Notes: generated by a model not told the origin, from the sequence alone. 64,000 bases of DNA from JAKZRT01 sp965247915 (GCA_965247915.1 OZ252048.1:2418001-2482000), one strand, 5' to 3'. Numbered from the stretch's first letter, positions 45,001-53,420 are shown. Translations and numbers: made by a program.

Positions 45001-45754
45001 CGGCCAGCGTGGCGGTCGAGACTTCTTCTTTCAGCGAGGCGACAAACACCGGCAGCGGGTTCAGCCCGCGCCGCAAAAGCGCCCGCACCATCAGATTGAC
45101 CGGGTTCAGCCCGGCACCCTGCAAAAGCGCGCGGTAAAAGACGATCGCCGCCACCGGTGCGCCGGTCCGCCAGTTCGCGGTCACGCTGGCGGCGTCGGTG
45201 CGCGCCTGGCCGGGCCAGTAATAGCCGGCGCGCAACAGCGGCTCGGCCGCGCCGGGGCGATCCCCGCCCGCCACCAACACTTGCGTCAGCCGCAGGAAAT
45301 TGGCGGCATTCGCGGGACCCCCTTCGGTCATGTAGGCCCAGAGCGCGTGCCAGTCATCGGGCCCAATATTCGACAGTTCCAGCAGGTCGGGGTCGGGTTT
45401 GTCGTCACCAGGCAAAAGCGCCAACTTGACCCCGGCGGGCACCAGACGTGCGGCCAGTTGTTCGACCGCATAAGTCCAGTAGGCGGCGCCACCGAGGGTT
45501 CGAACCACCACCAGTTTGGCCCCGAGACAAGTGTCTTCGATGTATTTATCAACGGTAAAGGGATGCGAAAGCCACGCAAGCTGGGCCAGCCGCAGGCCGG
45601 GCGCATCGCCCGCCAATTCAGCGCGCGCCTCGGAGAGGGCGGCAAGCTCGGTATCGGCCGCCGAAAGGAAAATCACATCTGCCGGGGTCTGGCCCGGATC
45701 GACCGGCTCGGTCCCGTCCGAGACCGTTCCGGGCGTGGCCGCCAGCAGATGCAT
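42038..45754 (-). CDS. cobN: Cobaltochelatase subunit CobN
   Basis: 1,238 residues, the large subunit of the ATP-dependent aerobic cobaltochelatase that inserts cobalt into hydrogenobyrinic a,c-diamide with CobS and CobT (not in this window). Family segments include NYPNKDGRLANGVGLDTPA, HNYLAFYLWLRR, HLGKHGNLEWLPGK and GRNFFSVDARALPT. The GNAT gene upstream ends at the cobN start (one-base contact at 45754), so the genes are co-transcribed. Length is near the usual 1,200-1,300 residues and no frame break is seen. Confidence 0.96.
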   Translation of the reverse strand: MHLLAATPGTVSDGTEPVDPGQTPADVIFLSAADTELAALSEARAELAGDAPGLRLAQLAWLSHPFTVDKYIEDTCLGAKLVVVRTLGGAAYWTYAVEQLAARLVPAGVKLALLPGDDKPDPDLLELSNIGPDDWHALWAYMTEGGPANAANFLRLTQVLVAGGDRPGAAEPLLRAGYYWPGQARTDAASVTANWRTGAPVAAIVFYRALLQGAGLNPVNLMVRALLRRGLNPLPVFVASLKEEVSTATLAAIFKAHPPDIVLNGTSFAVSSPDPATWGDTRPPTPLDAPGVPVLQMVFSASAEAAWNENARGLPARDIAMNVALPEVDGRLMTRAVSFKAQAYFDEATQCAIAAYRARGDRIDFVADLAAAWVRLAKTPESARKIALVLANYPNKDGRLANGVGLDTPAATIGVLGAMATAGYRVTGAPASGADLMTAILAGPTNWLTDRAARAGGVRLPLADYLSWYKDLPWSARRDLEDRWGAPEDDPFLDPETQAFALSVLTFGNVVVGIQPARGYNIDPGETYHSPDLIPPHNYLAFYLWLRRIHGAHAIVHLGKHGNLEWLPGKAVGLSDKCWPEVALGPVPHIYPFIVNDPGEGTQAKRRAAAVIVDHLTPPLTRAETYGPLRDLEVLVDEYYQAAGVDPKRITYLRGEILSLMAATGLAVDAGVATGDDTDSRLQKLDAYLCELKEAQIRDGLHVFGQAPEGRLARDLTVALVRVSRGGGEGGDASLHRALADDLGLGIDPLDCDMGAKWAGPKPAVLADLTADAWRTAGDTVERLELLASALVDSETGPPGPASAAVMDQIQTRIAPAVAASGPAEMAGLLTALEGRFLAPGPSGAPTRGRLDILPTGRNFFSVDARALPTRTAWTLGWKSANLLIERHLQDHGDWPRAMALTAWGTANMRTGGDDIAQALALMGVRPTWDEMSGRVTGFEVMPAGVLGRPRVDVTLRISGFFRDAFPAQVDLLASAARAVMELDEPADQNPAAARFRAEGSNNEAAYRVFGSKPGAYGAGLQAMIDERLWEGKADLAEAFVAWGGYAYGAGAQGGDAHAAFRGRLSHIEAVVQNQDNREHDILDSDDYYQFEGGLAASVETLRGQAPVSYHNDHSRPERPVIRTLDEEIARVVRSRAANPKWIEGVKRHGYKGAFEIAATVDYLFAFAATTGAVRGHHFDLVYEAYLEDDATREFIAGANAPALAEIAEKFAEAIDRGLWTPRSNSARARIEALRNGA

Positions 45755-46203
45755 CAGAGCACCTTTTCCATAAGTATGCTGATCGGATCCTGCGCGTAAT
45801 CGCCAAATGGCCCGCGCCGGATAAACCCGTGGCGTTCGTAAAGCCGGTGCGCGGCGCTCAGGGTGTGACCGGTTTCAAGCCGCAGTCGCGGCAGACCTTT
45901 CGCGCGGGCCAGTTCGGTGAGCGCGCCGAGCACGGCGTCGCCGACCCCCTGCGCGCGCGCCTCCGGGTCGGTGAACATCGACTTGATCTCGCCGTATCCG
46001 GCCCTGACCGCCAATGCGCCGCAGCCGACAAGCTGGGCGCGGATTTCGGCAACGAGAAACCGGATGTCGGGGGTCTTTAGCGCATCGATACTCAGATAAT
46101 GATTTGATTTCGACGGATAAAGTTTTTCCATCAGTGCATGGGATGCTTCAAGAAGCCGGCGCGCCTCCTCCGGGGTGCCTGGCCTGACTGTAACGCCGCT
46201 CAT
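45754..46203 (-). CDS. GNAT-family N-acetyltransferase
   Basis: 149 residues with the GNAT fold: an N-terminal helix pair, then EIRAQLVGCGALAV, the acetyl-CoA pyrophosphate-binding ARAQGVGDAVLGAL and the C-terminal LYERHGFIRRGPFGDY. The substrate is unknown; the YxxxGxF ending is common to many small-molecule and amino-acid acetyltransferases. It sits between cobW and cobN with overlaps at both ends, an order I recall from related cob clusters, though no cobalamin step is known to need it. Confidence 0.88.
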   Translation of the reverse strand: MSGVTVRPGTPEEARRLLEASHALMEKLYPSKSNHYLSIDALKTPDIRFLVAEIRAQLVGCGALAVRAGYGEIKSMFTDPEARAQGVGDAVLGALTELARAKGLPRLRLETGHTLSAAHRLYERHGFIRRGPFGDYAQDPISILMEKVL

Positions 46204-47261
46204 CCCGCCAGCGCCGCACCAATGCCAGCCCGGTCAAGCCCGGCGTGCCCGATGACCACCAGCCGGGTCTGGCGCGTCTCGTGCGCGCCGAAAGGACGGT
46301 CGAAATAGCTGTCGACGCGCGGTCCGACCGCCTGCAACACAAGGCGCATGGGCTTGCCCTGAACGGCCGCAAAGCCTTTGACCCGCAAAAGATCGTGGGC
46401 CATTGAGGCCGCCTCGACCCGGGCGATCAATTCGTCGGCATCGGTAATTTCGGGCAGGCTCAGGACAAAGTTTTCAAATTCGTCGTGCCCGTGGTCGTGG
46501 TCGCGACCGGCCTCGTTGTCGTCATCACGGTGGTGATGATGATGCACCTCGTGGCGCGCCTCCATGTCGTTCTCGGCGCCAACCCCCAGGCCCAGCAAAA
46601 CGGCGGGATCGATCTGCCCCTGACGCACCGCAATGACCCGGACACCGGCCCGCGTCCCGGACGTGATCCGGGACTTCAGCGCCCCGGCATCGCCGTCGGC
46701 CAAAAGGTCCGTTTTCGACAAAACCACCATATCGGCGCAGGCCAGTTGGTCTTCGAACAGCTCGGAAAGCGGGGTTTCGTGTTGGAGCCCGTCATCGGCT
46801 GCCCTTTGCCGGTCAACCGCCGCCTCATCGGCCGCAAAACGCCCGGCAACCAGCGCCGGGCCGTCAACCACGGCGACCACGCCGTCCACGGTCACGCGGG
46901 TGCGAATGTCGGGCCAGTTGAAGGCGCGCACCAAGGGTTGCGGCAGCGCCAGACCGGAGGTTTCGATCACGATGTGATCGGGTGCCTGGTGCCGGTCGAC
47001 CAGCTTTTGAATGGCGGGCAGAAAATCCTCGGCCACGGTACAGCAGATACAGCCGTTGCTGAGTTCGATCACGTCGTCGTCGGCGCAGCCTTCGATGCCG
47101 CAGCCTTTCAGAATCTCTCCGTCGACGCCCAGATCGCCAAACTCGTTGATGATCAGGGCGATGCGCTTTCCGTTTGCGTTTTCAATAAGATGACGGATCA
47201 GCGTGGTCTTGCCCGCGCCCAGAAACCCGGTGACAACAGTGGCAGGAATTTTGGCGGGCAT
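46200..47261 (-). CDS. cobW: Cobalamin biosynthesis GTPase CobW
   Basis: A 353-residue G3E GTPase. P-loop GFLGAGKTT near residue 15, metal-binding CICC in SNGCICCTVAED, SKTD in place of NKxD, and a His/Asp-rich loop (HEVHHHHHRDDDNEAGRDHD region, about residues 235-260) that can bind metal. CobW acts in cobalt delivery before the chelatase step, so its position upstream of cobN is meaningful. A second paralogue lacking the His loop is at 626-1528. The upstream 77 bp contain a TTGACA box on the minus strand (47328-47333), a possible -35 element. Confidence 0.95.
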   Translation of the reverse strand: MPAKIPATVVTGFLGAGKTTLIRHLIENANGKRIALIINEFGDLGVDGEILKGCGIEGCADDDVIELSNGCICCTVAEDFLPAIQKLVDRHQAPDHIVIETSGLALPQPLVRAFNWPDIRTRVTVDGVVAVVDGPALVAGRFAADEAAVDRQRAADDGLQHETPLSELFEDQLACADMVVLSKTDLLADGDAGALKSRITSGTRAGVRVIAVRQGQIDPAVLLGLGVGAENDMEARHEVHHHHHRDDDNEAGRDHDHGHDEFENFVLSLPEITDADELIARVEAASMAHDLLRVKGFAAVQGKPMRLVLQAVGPRVDSYFDRPFGAHETRQTRLVVIGHAGLDRAGIGAALAG

Positions 47262-47338
47262 CGGCAGGGTTCCCCAAGGCGGTAGGTTGCAGACTGGCGC
47301 GGACCAAACGGCAAGGCGCGCCCCCTGTCAAGCGCCGA

Positions 47339-48076
47339 TCAAAGCTGCCGAGCCAACCAATCAAGGGCCGCCTCAACCGTCTCGACCGCCTCTGCACCCT
47401 CCGGCAGGCGCGCGCGCGCGACGATGATAATCGGCAGGCCCAGCCCAGCTGCCGCCGTCAGTTTGGTCCGCCCGGCATCGCCGCCAGCGTTCTTGACCAC
47501 CAGATGGGTGGCGCAGTGGGCTCGAAGCTCGGCCAGCTCGGCCTCAACCGTAAACGGCGGCCGCGCCACGATGAACTCGCCATGTCCCGGAAACGGTCCC
47601 GGGGGCGGGTCAATCACCCGCAGACAGGTGTAGATGTCGGTGCGCCGCGCAAAAGCCGCCAGCGATCCGCGCCCGGTGGCGGTGAAGGCGCGCGCGCCGG
47701 GAGGAAGCGCCGCGACCGCCGCGGCGATGTCGGGCACTTCGATCCAGTTCTCACGCGGGGCGGGGTCCCAGGGCGGGCGCGCGAGGTGTAGACAGGCCAC
47801 ACCGGCATCACGCGCCGCCTGATCCGCGTGGCGCGACATCTGCTGGGCGTAGGGATGCGTGGCGTCGATCAGGAAATCGGTGTCGCTTGCGGCGAGGTAC
47901 GCGGCCAACCCTGCCGCGCCGCCAAAGCCGCCGACCCGCGTCGGCACGCCCTGATCCAGCGGCTGGGCGGTGCGTCCGGCCAGCGACAGGGTGACCGTCA
48001 GAACGGGGTGATCGGCAAGGCGTCCGGCCAATTCCCGCGCCTGCGCCGTGCCACCCAGAAGCAGCAGGCGTTTCAT
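47339..48076 (-). CDS. cobK: Precorrin-6A reductase
   Basis: About 245 residues of the CobK/CbiJ family, which reduces precorrin-6A (or its cobalt form) with NADPH. Nucleotide-binding start RLLLLGGTAQARELAGRL, the LIDATHPYAQQMSRHA motif and VVKNAGGDAGRTKL near the end are family signatures. The ATG at 48076 is preferred over 48088 because GGGGCAGGG precedes it. It lies 15 bp from cbiD, co-directional. Confidence 0.94.
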   Translation of the reverse strand: MKRLLLLGGTAQARELAGRLADHPVLTVTLSLAGRTAQPLDQGVPTRVGGFGGAAGLAAYLAASDTDFLIDATHPYAQQMSRHADQAARDAGVACLHLARPPWDPAPRENWIEVPDIAAAVAALPPGARAFTATGRGSLAAFARRTDIYTCLRVIDPPPGPFPGHGEFIVARPPFTVEAELAELRAHCATHLVVKNAGGDAGRTKLTAAAGLGLPIIIVARARLPEGAEAVETVEAALDWLARQL

Positions 48077-48091
48077 GCCCTGCCCCACTTC

Positions 48092-49156
48092 TCAGACATG
48101 GGCCAGCACCGTGCCATCGCGACCTACGACCATCACGTCGACTGTCACCGGCGCGCCGCGCAAAGCCTTCCGCGCCGAGGCGCCGGCCCGTTCGGCAATG
48201 GCCCGCGCCAGACCCGCACCGGTCTGGTCCAGTGCCTCGGCAGCGGTGTTGCTGGCGGCAACGCGCGCGCGGTCCGCCCCCAGGGTGGCGGCCAGATCGG
48301 CCAGTGCGTCAAAATCCACCTGGCTGCGGCCCGAATGCAGGTCCAGCGCGCCCTGGGCCAGCTTGGTCAGCTTGCCAAAACCGCCAGCGATGGTCAGCCG
48401 CTCGACCGGATGATTGCGAATATATTTCAACAGCCCTCCGGCGAAATCACCCATATCCAGCATGCCGTGATCGGGCAGGCCAAGGGCGGCCTGGGCGGTG
48501 GCTTCAGAGGTATTGCCGGTGGCCCCGCAGACATGGCTCAGCCCGCCCGCCCGCGCCACATCGACGCCCTGGTGGATCGAGGCGATCCAGGCCGAGCACG
48601 AGAACGGGCGCACGATGCCGGTGGTGCCCAGGATCGACAGACCGCCGGCGATGCCCAGCCGGGGATTCCAGGTTCGCGCGGCCAGCTCTTCGCCGGTCGG
48701 GATGCTGATGGTCAGCAAAAAATCCGCCGCTGCGCCGTGCGCGTGGGCGATGACGGTCACCGCTTGCGTCATCATCGCGCGCGGCACCGGGTTGATCGCC
48801 GGCTCGCCCACCGGGACCGGCAGACCGGGGCGCGTGATGGTGCCCACCCCCGCGCCCGCCGCAAAGGTTACACCGGTGCCGGGCGCGCCCGGCCCGACCC
48901 GCACCCGCACTTCGCAGCCATGGGTCACATCGGGGTCGTCACCGGCGTCCTTGATCACACCCGCCTCGGCCCATCCATCGCCCAGGTGTCTGTGGCTGAG
49001 CCGAAAATCCACCTGCTTGCCGCGCGGCAGCGTGATGCCGACCGGGTCGGCCCAAAAACCGGTCAAAAGCGCCCCGCAAGCCCCGGCAGCGGCTGCGGTA
49101 GCGCAGGCCCCGGTGGTAAATCCGCTGCGCAGGGGACGGTCGGGCCGGTCGGTCAT
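48092..49156 (-). CDS. cbiD: Cobalt-precorrin-5B C1-methyltransferase CbiD
   Basis: About 354 residues. The N-terminus RSGFTTGACATAAAAGA is a CbiD hallmark; VTRDM-like and GNTSEA motifs (CGATGNTSEAT) follow. CbiD catalyses C1 methylation and is classically of the anaerobic pathway, while cobN and cobK-type genes here belong to the aerobic route. CbiD is also found in some aerobic alphaproteobacteria lacking CobF. The ATG at 49156 (MTDRPDRPLRSG) is used; upstream ATG at 49201 has no similarity. It is divergent from cobA. Confidence 0.93.
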   Translation of the reverse strand: MTDRPDRPLRSGFTTGACATAAAAGACGALLTGFWADPVGITLPRGKQVDFRLSHRHLGDGWAEAGVIKDAGDDPDVTHGCEVRVRVGPGAPGTGVTFAAGAGVGTITRPGLPVPVGEPAINPVPRAMMTQAVTVIAHAHGAAADFLLTISIPTGEELAARTWNPRLGIAGGLSILGTTGIVRPFSCSAWIASIHQGVDVARAGGLSHVCGATGNTSEATAQAALGLPDHGMLDMGDFAGGLLKYIRNHPVERLTIAGGFGKLTKLAQGALDLHSGRSQVDFDALADLAATLGADRARVAASNTAAEALDQTGAGLARAIAERAGASARKALRGAPVTVDVMVVGRDGTVLAHV

Positions 49157-49252
49157 GGGACAGGGGTATAACGCATGGCACCTTGACGCCAGAGCCTGCA
49201 AAACGGGCGCATTTCGCTGGCCCGGTCAGGCGCGGAGAGGTAAGAGGGAAAG

Positions 49253-50107
49253 ATGGATGATCTGCCCGATATTCCCGGCCACGACTGGCCCGAATTTCCA
49301 CCCGGCATGGTGTGGCTGGCCGGTGCCGGACCGGGGTCGCCGGGGCTGTTGACGCTGGAGGCGCTGCACGCGCTTAGGCAGGCCGACACGATCGTCTATG
49401 ACGCGCTGGTCGATGCGCGCATTCTGAACTTGGCGCGCGCCGATGCTGCGCGGGAATACGCCGGAAAACGCGGCGGCAAACCCTCGGCCAGCCAGCGCGA
49501 CATTTCGCTGCGGCTGATCGATCTGGCGCGGGCTGGTCAGCGGGTTCTGCGGCTGAAGGGCGGCGACCCGTTCGTGTTCGGGCGCGGCGGCGAAGAGGCG
49601 CTGGCGCTGGCCCGCGTCGGCATTCCGTTCCGGGTGACGCCGGGCATTTCGGCCGGCATCGGCGGGTTGGCGCAGGCCGGAATTCCGGTCACCCACCGCG
49701 ATGTCAATCAGGCCGTGACCTTCGTGACCGGGCACGACCAGAGCGGCGCTGCCCCGTCGGCCGTCAACTGGGCCGCGTTGGCCAAAGGCTCGCCGGTGAT
49801 CGTGATCTATATGGCGATCAAACACCTCAATCGAATCGCGGATGATCTGATGGCGGCGGGACGCGCGCGCGACGAGCCGCTAGCCATCGTCTCGAACGCC
49901 ACCCTGCCCGACATGGCGGTACTGGAAACGACGCTCGGGCGCGCCGCTACCGATGCCGACGAAGCTGGAATTGGCGCGCCCGCGATCATCTGTCTGGGGC
50001 GTGTGGTGTCGTTGCGGCAGGCCATCGACTGGGCCGGGCAACTGCGCGGCGAGGTGCCGCGCAACCTTGACCCGCTCGGCACAGGCGAAAGGTCGGACGC
50101 GTCGTGA
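49253..50107 (+). CDS. cobA: Uroporphyrinogen-III C-methyltransferase
   Basis: 284 residues. The SAM-dependent enzyme makes precorrin-2, the branch point to cobalamin and siroheme. Diagnostic segments are LAGAGPGSPGLLTLEAL, YDALVD, GKRGGKPSASQ, LRLKGGDPFVFGRGGEEA, TPGISAGIGG and GIPVTHR. No siroheme synthase N-domain is fused. Start ATG at 49253 has GAGAGGTAAGAGGG upstream. Its stop overlaps the cobB start by four bases. Confidence 0.95.
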   Translation: MDDLPDIPGHDWPEFPPGMVWLAGAGPGSPGLLTLEALHALRQADTIVYDALVDARILNLARADAAREYAGKRGGKPSASQRDISLRLIDLARAGQRVLRLKGGDPFVFGRGGEEALALARVGIPFRVTPGISAGIGGLAQAGIPVTHRDVNQAVTFVTGHDQSGAAPSAVNWAALAKGSPVIVIYMAIKHLNRIADDLMAAGRARDEPLAIVSNATLPDMAVLETTLGRAATDADEAGIGAPAIICLGRVVSLRQAIDWAGQLRGEVPRNLDPLGTGERSDAS

Positions 50108-51402
50108 CCACGCCCGCGCTTATCCTGGCAGCCCCGGCCTCGGGTGCCGGAAAAACCGTTCTGTCGCTTGGACTTATGCGGGCGCTGCGCAATCGCGGCC
50201 TGACCGTCGCTGCGGCAAAATCGGGGCCTGATTACATCGATCCGGCGTTTCACGCGGCGGCCACCGGCGCGCCCTCGGTCAATCTTGACGCCTGGGCGAT
50301 GGACCCGGACGCCTTGCGGTCCCGCGCCGCGGCCCAGGGCGGCGATATTCTGGTGATCGAAGGCGCCATGGGGGTGCTCGATGGCGCGGTCAGCGGCCAT
50401 GGCTCGGTGGCCGATCTGGCCGCAGCACTTGGCGCGCCGGTGGTGCTGATCCTGGACATCGCCAGGTCGGGGTCGTCGGCGGTGCTGGCCCCGGCGGGCC
50501 TCAAGGCCCTGCGCCCCGACCTGCCGCTGGCCGGGACCATTCTCAACCGCGCCGGGTCCGAGAGGCACGCCGGGCTGGCCGCCGAGGCGTTGCGGGTCGC
50601 CGGCATCACCTCATTCGGGGCGCTGCCCCGCGATGCCGCGCTGGCCCTGCCCGAGCGGCATCTGGGCCTAGTGCAGGCGTCCGAGACCGCCGGGCTTGAG
50701 GCCTTTCTCGACACCGCCGCCGGGCTAGTCGAGGCGCATCTGGACGTTGACGCGCTTTTGGCCGCCGCCCGGCCGATGCGCGGCGCGGCGCGCGCGGCGC
50801 GCGCCCTGCCGCCCCTGGGCCAACGCTTCGCGCTGGCCCGCGACCGCGCTTTCGCCTTCGCCTATCCGCATCTCCTTTCTGAATGGCGCAGCGCCGGCGC
50901 CGAAATATTGCCCTTTTCACCGCTGGCCGACGAGCCTCCGGACCCCCGCGCCGACGCGATATTCCTGCCCGGCGGATACCCCGAGCTTCACGCAGGACCC
51001 CTAGCCTCGGCAGACACTTTCCGCGCCGCCATGAAAGTGGCAGCCGAAAAAGGTACCCGCATCTACGGCGAATGCGGCGGATACATGGTGCTTGGCGAGG
51101 CTCTGACCGATGCCGAGGGGACCGTTCATGCAATGCTCGGCCTGCTGCCGCATGCGACCTCGTTCCAAGTGCCAGCGCTGACGCTCGGCTACCGCATCCT
51201 CACGCCCCGGCGCGGCGCCCCCTGGGACACACCGCTTGCGGGCCACGAGTTTCACTATGCCACGATCCAGGCCGATGCAGGCGGCGACCGGCTTTTCCGG
51301 GCCACCGACGCGGGGGGCGGTGCTGCCCGGCCCATGGGTCTGGTGCGCGGGTCCGTATCGGGCAGTTTCGCGCATGTGATCGGACCCGCTGCAGCCTCCT
51401 GA
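50104..51402 (+). CDS. cobB: Cobyrinic acid a,c-diamide synthase (hydrogenobyrinate a,c-diamide synthase)
   Basis: 432 residues. It amidates the a and c side chains. P-loop-like APASGAGKTVLSLGL at the N-terminus, KSGPDYIDPAFH, VIEGAMGVLDGA, GATase nucleophile Cys in YGECGGYMVLGE, and GHEFHYATI near the end. In the aerobic pathway the product is the substrate of CobNST. The GTG start overlaps the cobA stop. A strong hairpin covers its stop codon. Confidence 0.95.
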   Translation: MTTPALILAAPASGAGKTVLSLGLMRALRNRGLTVAAAKSGPDYIDPAFHAAATGAPSVNLDAWAMDPDALRSRAAAQGGDILVIEGAMGVLDGAVSGHGSVADLAAALGAPVVLILDIARSGSSAVLAPAGLKALRPDLPLAGTILNRAGSERHAGLAAEALRVAGITSFGALPRDAALALPERHLGLVQASETAGLEAFLDTAAGLVEAHLDVDALLAAARPMRGAARAARALPPLGQRFALARDRAFAFAYPHLLSEWRSAGAEILPFSPLADEPPDPRADAIFLPGGYPELHAGPLASADTFRAAMKVAAEKGTRIYGECGGYMVLGEALTDAEGTVHAMLGLLPHATSFQVPALTLGYRILTPRRGAPWDTPLAGHEFHYATIQADAGGDRLFRATDAGGGAARPMGLVRGSVSGSFAHVIGPAAAS

Positions 51403-51420
51403 CACCACGCTGTCAGGAGG
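51395..51420 (+). terminator. Perfect 10-bp hairpin at the cobB stop
   Basis: CCTCCTGACA and TGTCAGGAGG pair perfectly around CCACGC. The cobB TGA lies inside the left arm. There is no T-run, so it may act as an mRNA 3' end stabiliser or factor-assisted terminator. Confidence 0.6.
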
Positions 51421-51465
51421 GGTGTGCCAGACAGGGGCCAGATCAACCCATGAAAGGAAAATCCA

Positions 51466-51825
51466 ATGACCCAACCCATCACCGTCTGGACCGAAATTCC
51501 CGTCACCGACATGTCGCGGTCGGTCACTTTCTATAATTCGGTCTTCGGCTATTCGATGACCGTCGATGAAAGCGGCCCCAACCCAATGGCCATTCTGGGC
51601 AGCCAGATGGATGCGCCGGGCGGGCACCTCTACCCCGGCAAGCCTTCCGCGAACGGACCAACCGTGCATCTGGCGCTGCCCGATGGTCTGGATGCCGCTT
51701 CCGAGCGGTGCCGCGCCAGCGGCGGCCAAGTTCTGGGCGATCCGATCCCGCTGCCTTCGGGGCGTTTCGTCTATGCCCGCGACCCGGACGGCAATTCGCT
51801 CGGATTGTTCGAAGCGGCGGCGTAA
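51466..51825 (+). CDS. VOC-family (glyoxalase-like) protein
   Basis: 119 residues with two beta-alpha-beta-beta-beta units. TEIPVTDMSRSVTFYNSVFG starts the first unit, and RFVYARDPDGNSLGLFEAA is the classic end of the second. Possible metal ligands are few (Glu in TEIPV, His in TVHLALP, Glu in LFEAA). The enzyme activity is unknown; proteins of this size are often predicted lactoylglutathione lyase-like. A regulator gene, now broken, follows ~100 bp downstream, and such pairs are common. AAAGGAAAA lies upstream of the ATG. Confidence 0.88.
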   Translation: MTQPITVWTEIPVTDMSRSVTFYNSVFGYSMTVDESGPNPMAILGSQMDAPGGHLYPGKPSANGPTVHLALPDGLDAASERCRASGGQVLGDPIPLPSGRFVYARDPDGNSLGLFEAAA

Positions 51826-51927
51826 AATGGCTGGCCGGGGGTAACGCCCCGGCCCTCGCATCCCGGTCTTACCGAAGCCAGCGCGCCGCATTAGACTGGG
51901 ACAAATCCGCAATCAGGACCAACCCCA

Positions 51928-52620
51928 ATGCGCCGCGCCGACCGTTTGTTTCAAATTGTCCAGTACCTGCGCGGCGGGCGTCTGACCACGGCGCGGCGGC
52001 TGGCCGAACGGCTGGAAGTCTCTGAGCGCACGATTTACCGCGAAATCGCCGACCTTATCGGTTCCGGGGTGCCGATCGATGGCGAGGCTGGCGTCGGATA
52101 TATCATGCGCGCCGGTTGGGAGGTGCCGCCGCTGATGTTCACCCGCGACGAAATTGTGGCCCTGACCGCCGGCGCGCGCATGATCCGCGCCTGGGGCGGT
52201 GCCGATATGGCGCTTGCCGCCGAAGAGGCTCTGGAAAAGATCCGCGCGGTCTTGCCCGCCGATGCCCGCGACCGCGCGGCGGCGGTCCAAATCCACGCTA
52301 TGTCGTTTCCCGGACCCGATCTGGCGACGCGCGAACTTCTGGACCGGCTGGAACGCGCCGCCGAAAGCCGCACCCGGCTGATCCTGAACTATGCTGACAA
52401 AGCAGGCGTTCACACCCGCCGCCCGGTCCGGCCACTGGGCCTGTGGTTCTGAGGCAAGGTCTGGACCCTGATCGCCTGGTGCGAAATGCGGGATGATTTT
52501 CGCATGTTCCGCGTTGACCGGATTTCCGGGGCCGACGATGCCGGGGCGTTCCGCCACGAGCGCGGCCAGCGGCTGAGCGATTTCTATGCCCGCGAGGCAC
52601 CACCGGGGGCAGTGCTGTGA
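51928..52620 (+). pseudogene. YafY-type HTH/WYL transcriptional regulator with in-frame stop
   Basis: The N-terminal HTH_11 domain RADRLFQIVQYLRGG..TARRLAERLEVSERTIYREI is complete. A middle linker and the start of a WYL-type ligand domain (RPVRPLGLWF) follow. At 52450-52452 a TGA interrupts, where a Trp codon would fit (LWF-stop-GKVWTLIAW). The same frame then continues through CEMRDDFRMFRVDRI and a normal ending to TGA at 52618-52620. Reconstituted length about 230 residues, normal for the family. The truncated protein could still bind DNA without ligand control. Confidence 0.88.
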
Positions 52621-52633
52621 GCGTCCTTGATAT

Positions 52634-53200
52634 TCATCGCGAAGGTCGCTGGCCCTGGCTGGCTGATGTGGCAACATCGGTGATGCGTCTGTCGCGGGTG
52701 GTCCCGGTTTTGGCGGTCTTGATCCACGCCAGCGCCCCGCGTTTGACGCTGCGGGGATAAGCCTCCCATACCTCGCGGCCCGCGGCACCCATAGCCGCCG
52801 CGAGGTCGGGCGGAACCTCCAGCCGTTCGACATCGTCGAGAAAGGCCCACATCCCGTTTCCTCGCGCGACCGCGATCAGGGCCTCGCCAGCCGGTGTCAT
52901 CGCGCCACTAGCGCGCGCCGCTTCGACCTTTGCCTTGTTAACCGCCGACCAGGCCGATTTCGGGTTGCGCGGGGCGATCAACACGCTGGTGCGGTCGCCA
53001 TCGACGCCCTTCGACCGGCTGTCGATCCAGCCCCAGCACAAAAGTTCCTCGATCAGCTCGCCATAGCTCAGGTAGTAGTCGCTGTGCTTTTTCCAGGTGA
53101 TCAGCCAGGCGCGCCGACAGGTCTCGTGGTGGACTTCCAGCCAGTCACGCAACGCGCCGCGCGAAAGTGCCTCGACCCGGATCGCGTCGTCAGCAGACAT
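52634..53200 (-). CDS. YdeI/OmpD-associated family protein
   Basis: About 188 residues. The N-terminal part DWLEVHHETCRRAWLITWKK followed by LSYGELIEELLCWGWIDSRS is the DUF1801/YdeI-type signature, and the C-terminus has the typical WEAYPRSVKRGALAWIKTAK with AKT-GTTRDRRI. YdeI has been linked to resistance against antimicrobial peptides in enterobacteria. Here no function is established. The ATG at 53200 was chosen for its AGGAG site seven bases upstream. It is convergent with the broken regulator. Confidence 0.88.
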   Translation of the reverse strand: MSADDAIRVEALSRGALRDWLEVHHETCRRAWLITWKKHSDYYLSYGELIEELLCWGWIDSRSKGVDGDRTSVLIAPRNPKSAWSAVNKAKVEAARASGAMTPAGEALIAVARGNGMWAFLDDVERLEVPPDLAAAMGAAGREVWEAYPRSVKRGALAWIKTAKTGTTRDRRITDVATSASQGQRPSR

Positions 53201-53355
53201 CGCCATTCTCCTGCAGCACATTGACGGTGTTCACACCGGAAATGGCCTTGCACCGGTAATATCGAGGTCGCTTCGACGAATAAAGATCAGCGCATGAATT
53301 CGTCAGGCTCGATGCCGCGGTTCGTTAGAAGTTACTGTGATTTGACAGGCGCGCG

Positions 53356-53374
53356 GGTTAGGAAAGTCCTAACC
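53356..53374. promoter_or_regulatory. Perfect 8-bp dyad, putative operator of the oxygenase operon
   Basis: GGTTAGGA-AAG-TCCTAACC is a 19-bp inverted repeat 47 bp before the HpaB-type start. TTGACA at 53342-53347 lies just upstream and could be a -35 element, which would put the dyad over the -10 region. No good -10 hexamer is seen at the ideal spacing. Repression by a dimeric regulator is a reasonable guess. No regulator gene is adjacent except the broken HTH/WYL gene. Confidence 0.6.
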
Positions 53375-53420
53375 AACAAGCGGTGGCCATTGCGCCCCTG
53401 CCCTTGTTCTGGAGGAAGCA

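Noticed and set aside
43547..45799. A 750-codon plus-strand open frame opposite cobN
   Set aside because: Same reason: cobN is complete on the minus strand and the antisense product shows no family features.
46200..50107. Cobalamin riboswitch upstream of cobW, cobK/cbiD or cobA
   Set aside because: The gaps are short (about 15-100 bp) and no B12-box-like sequence was seen by eye. A covariance-model search would settle it.
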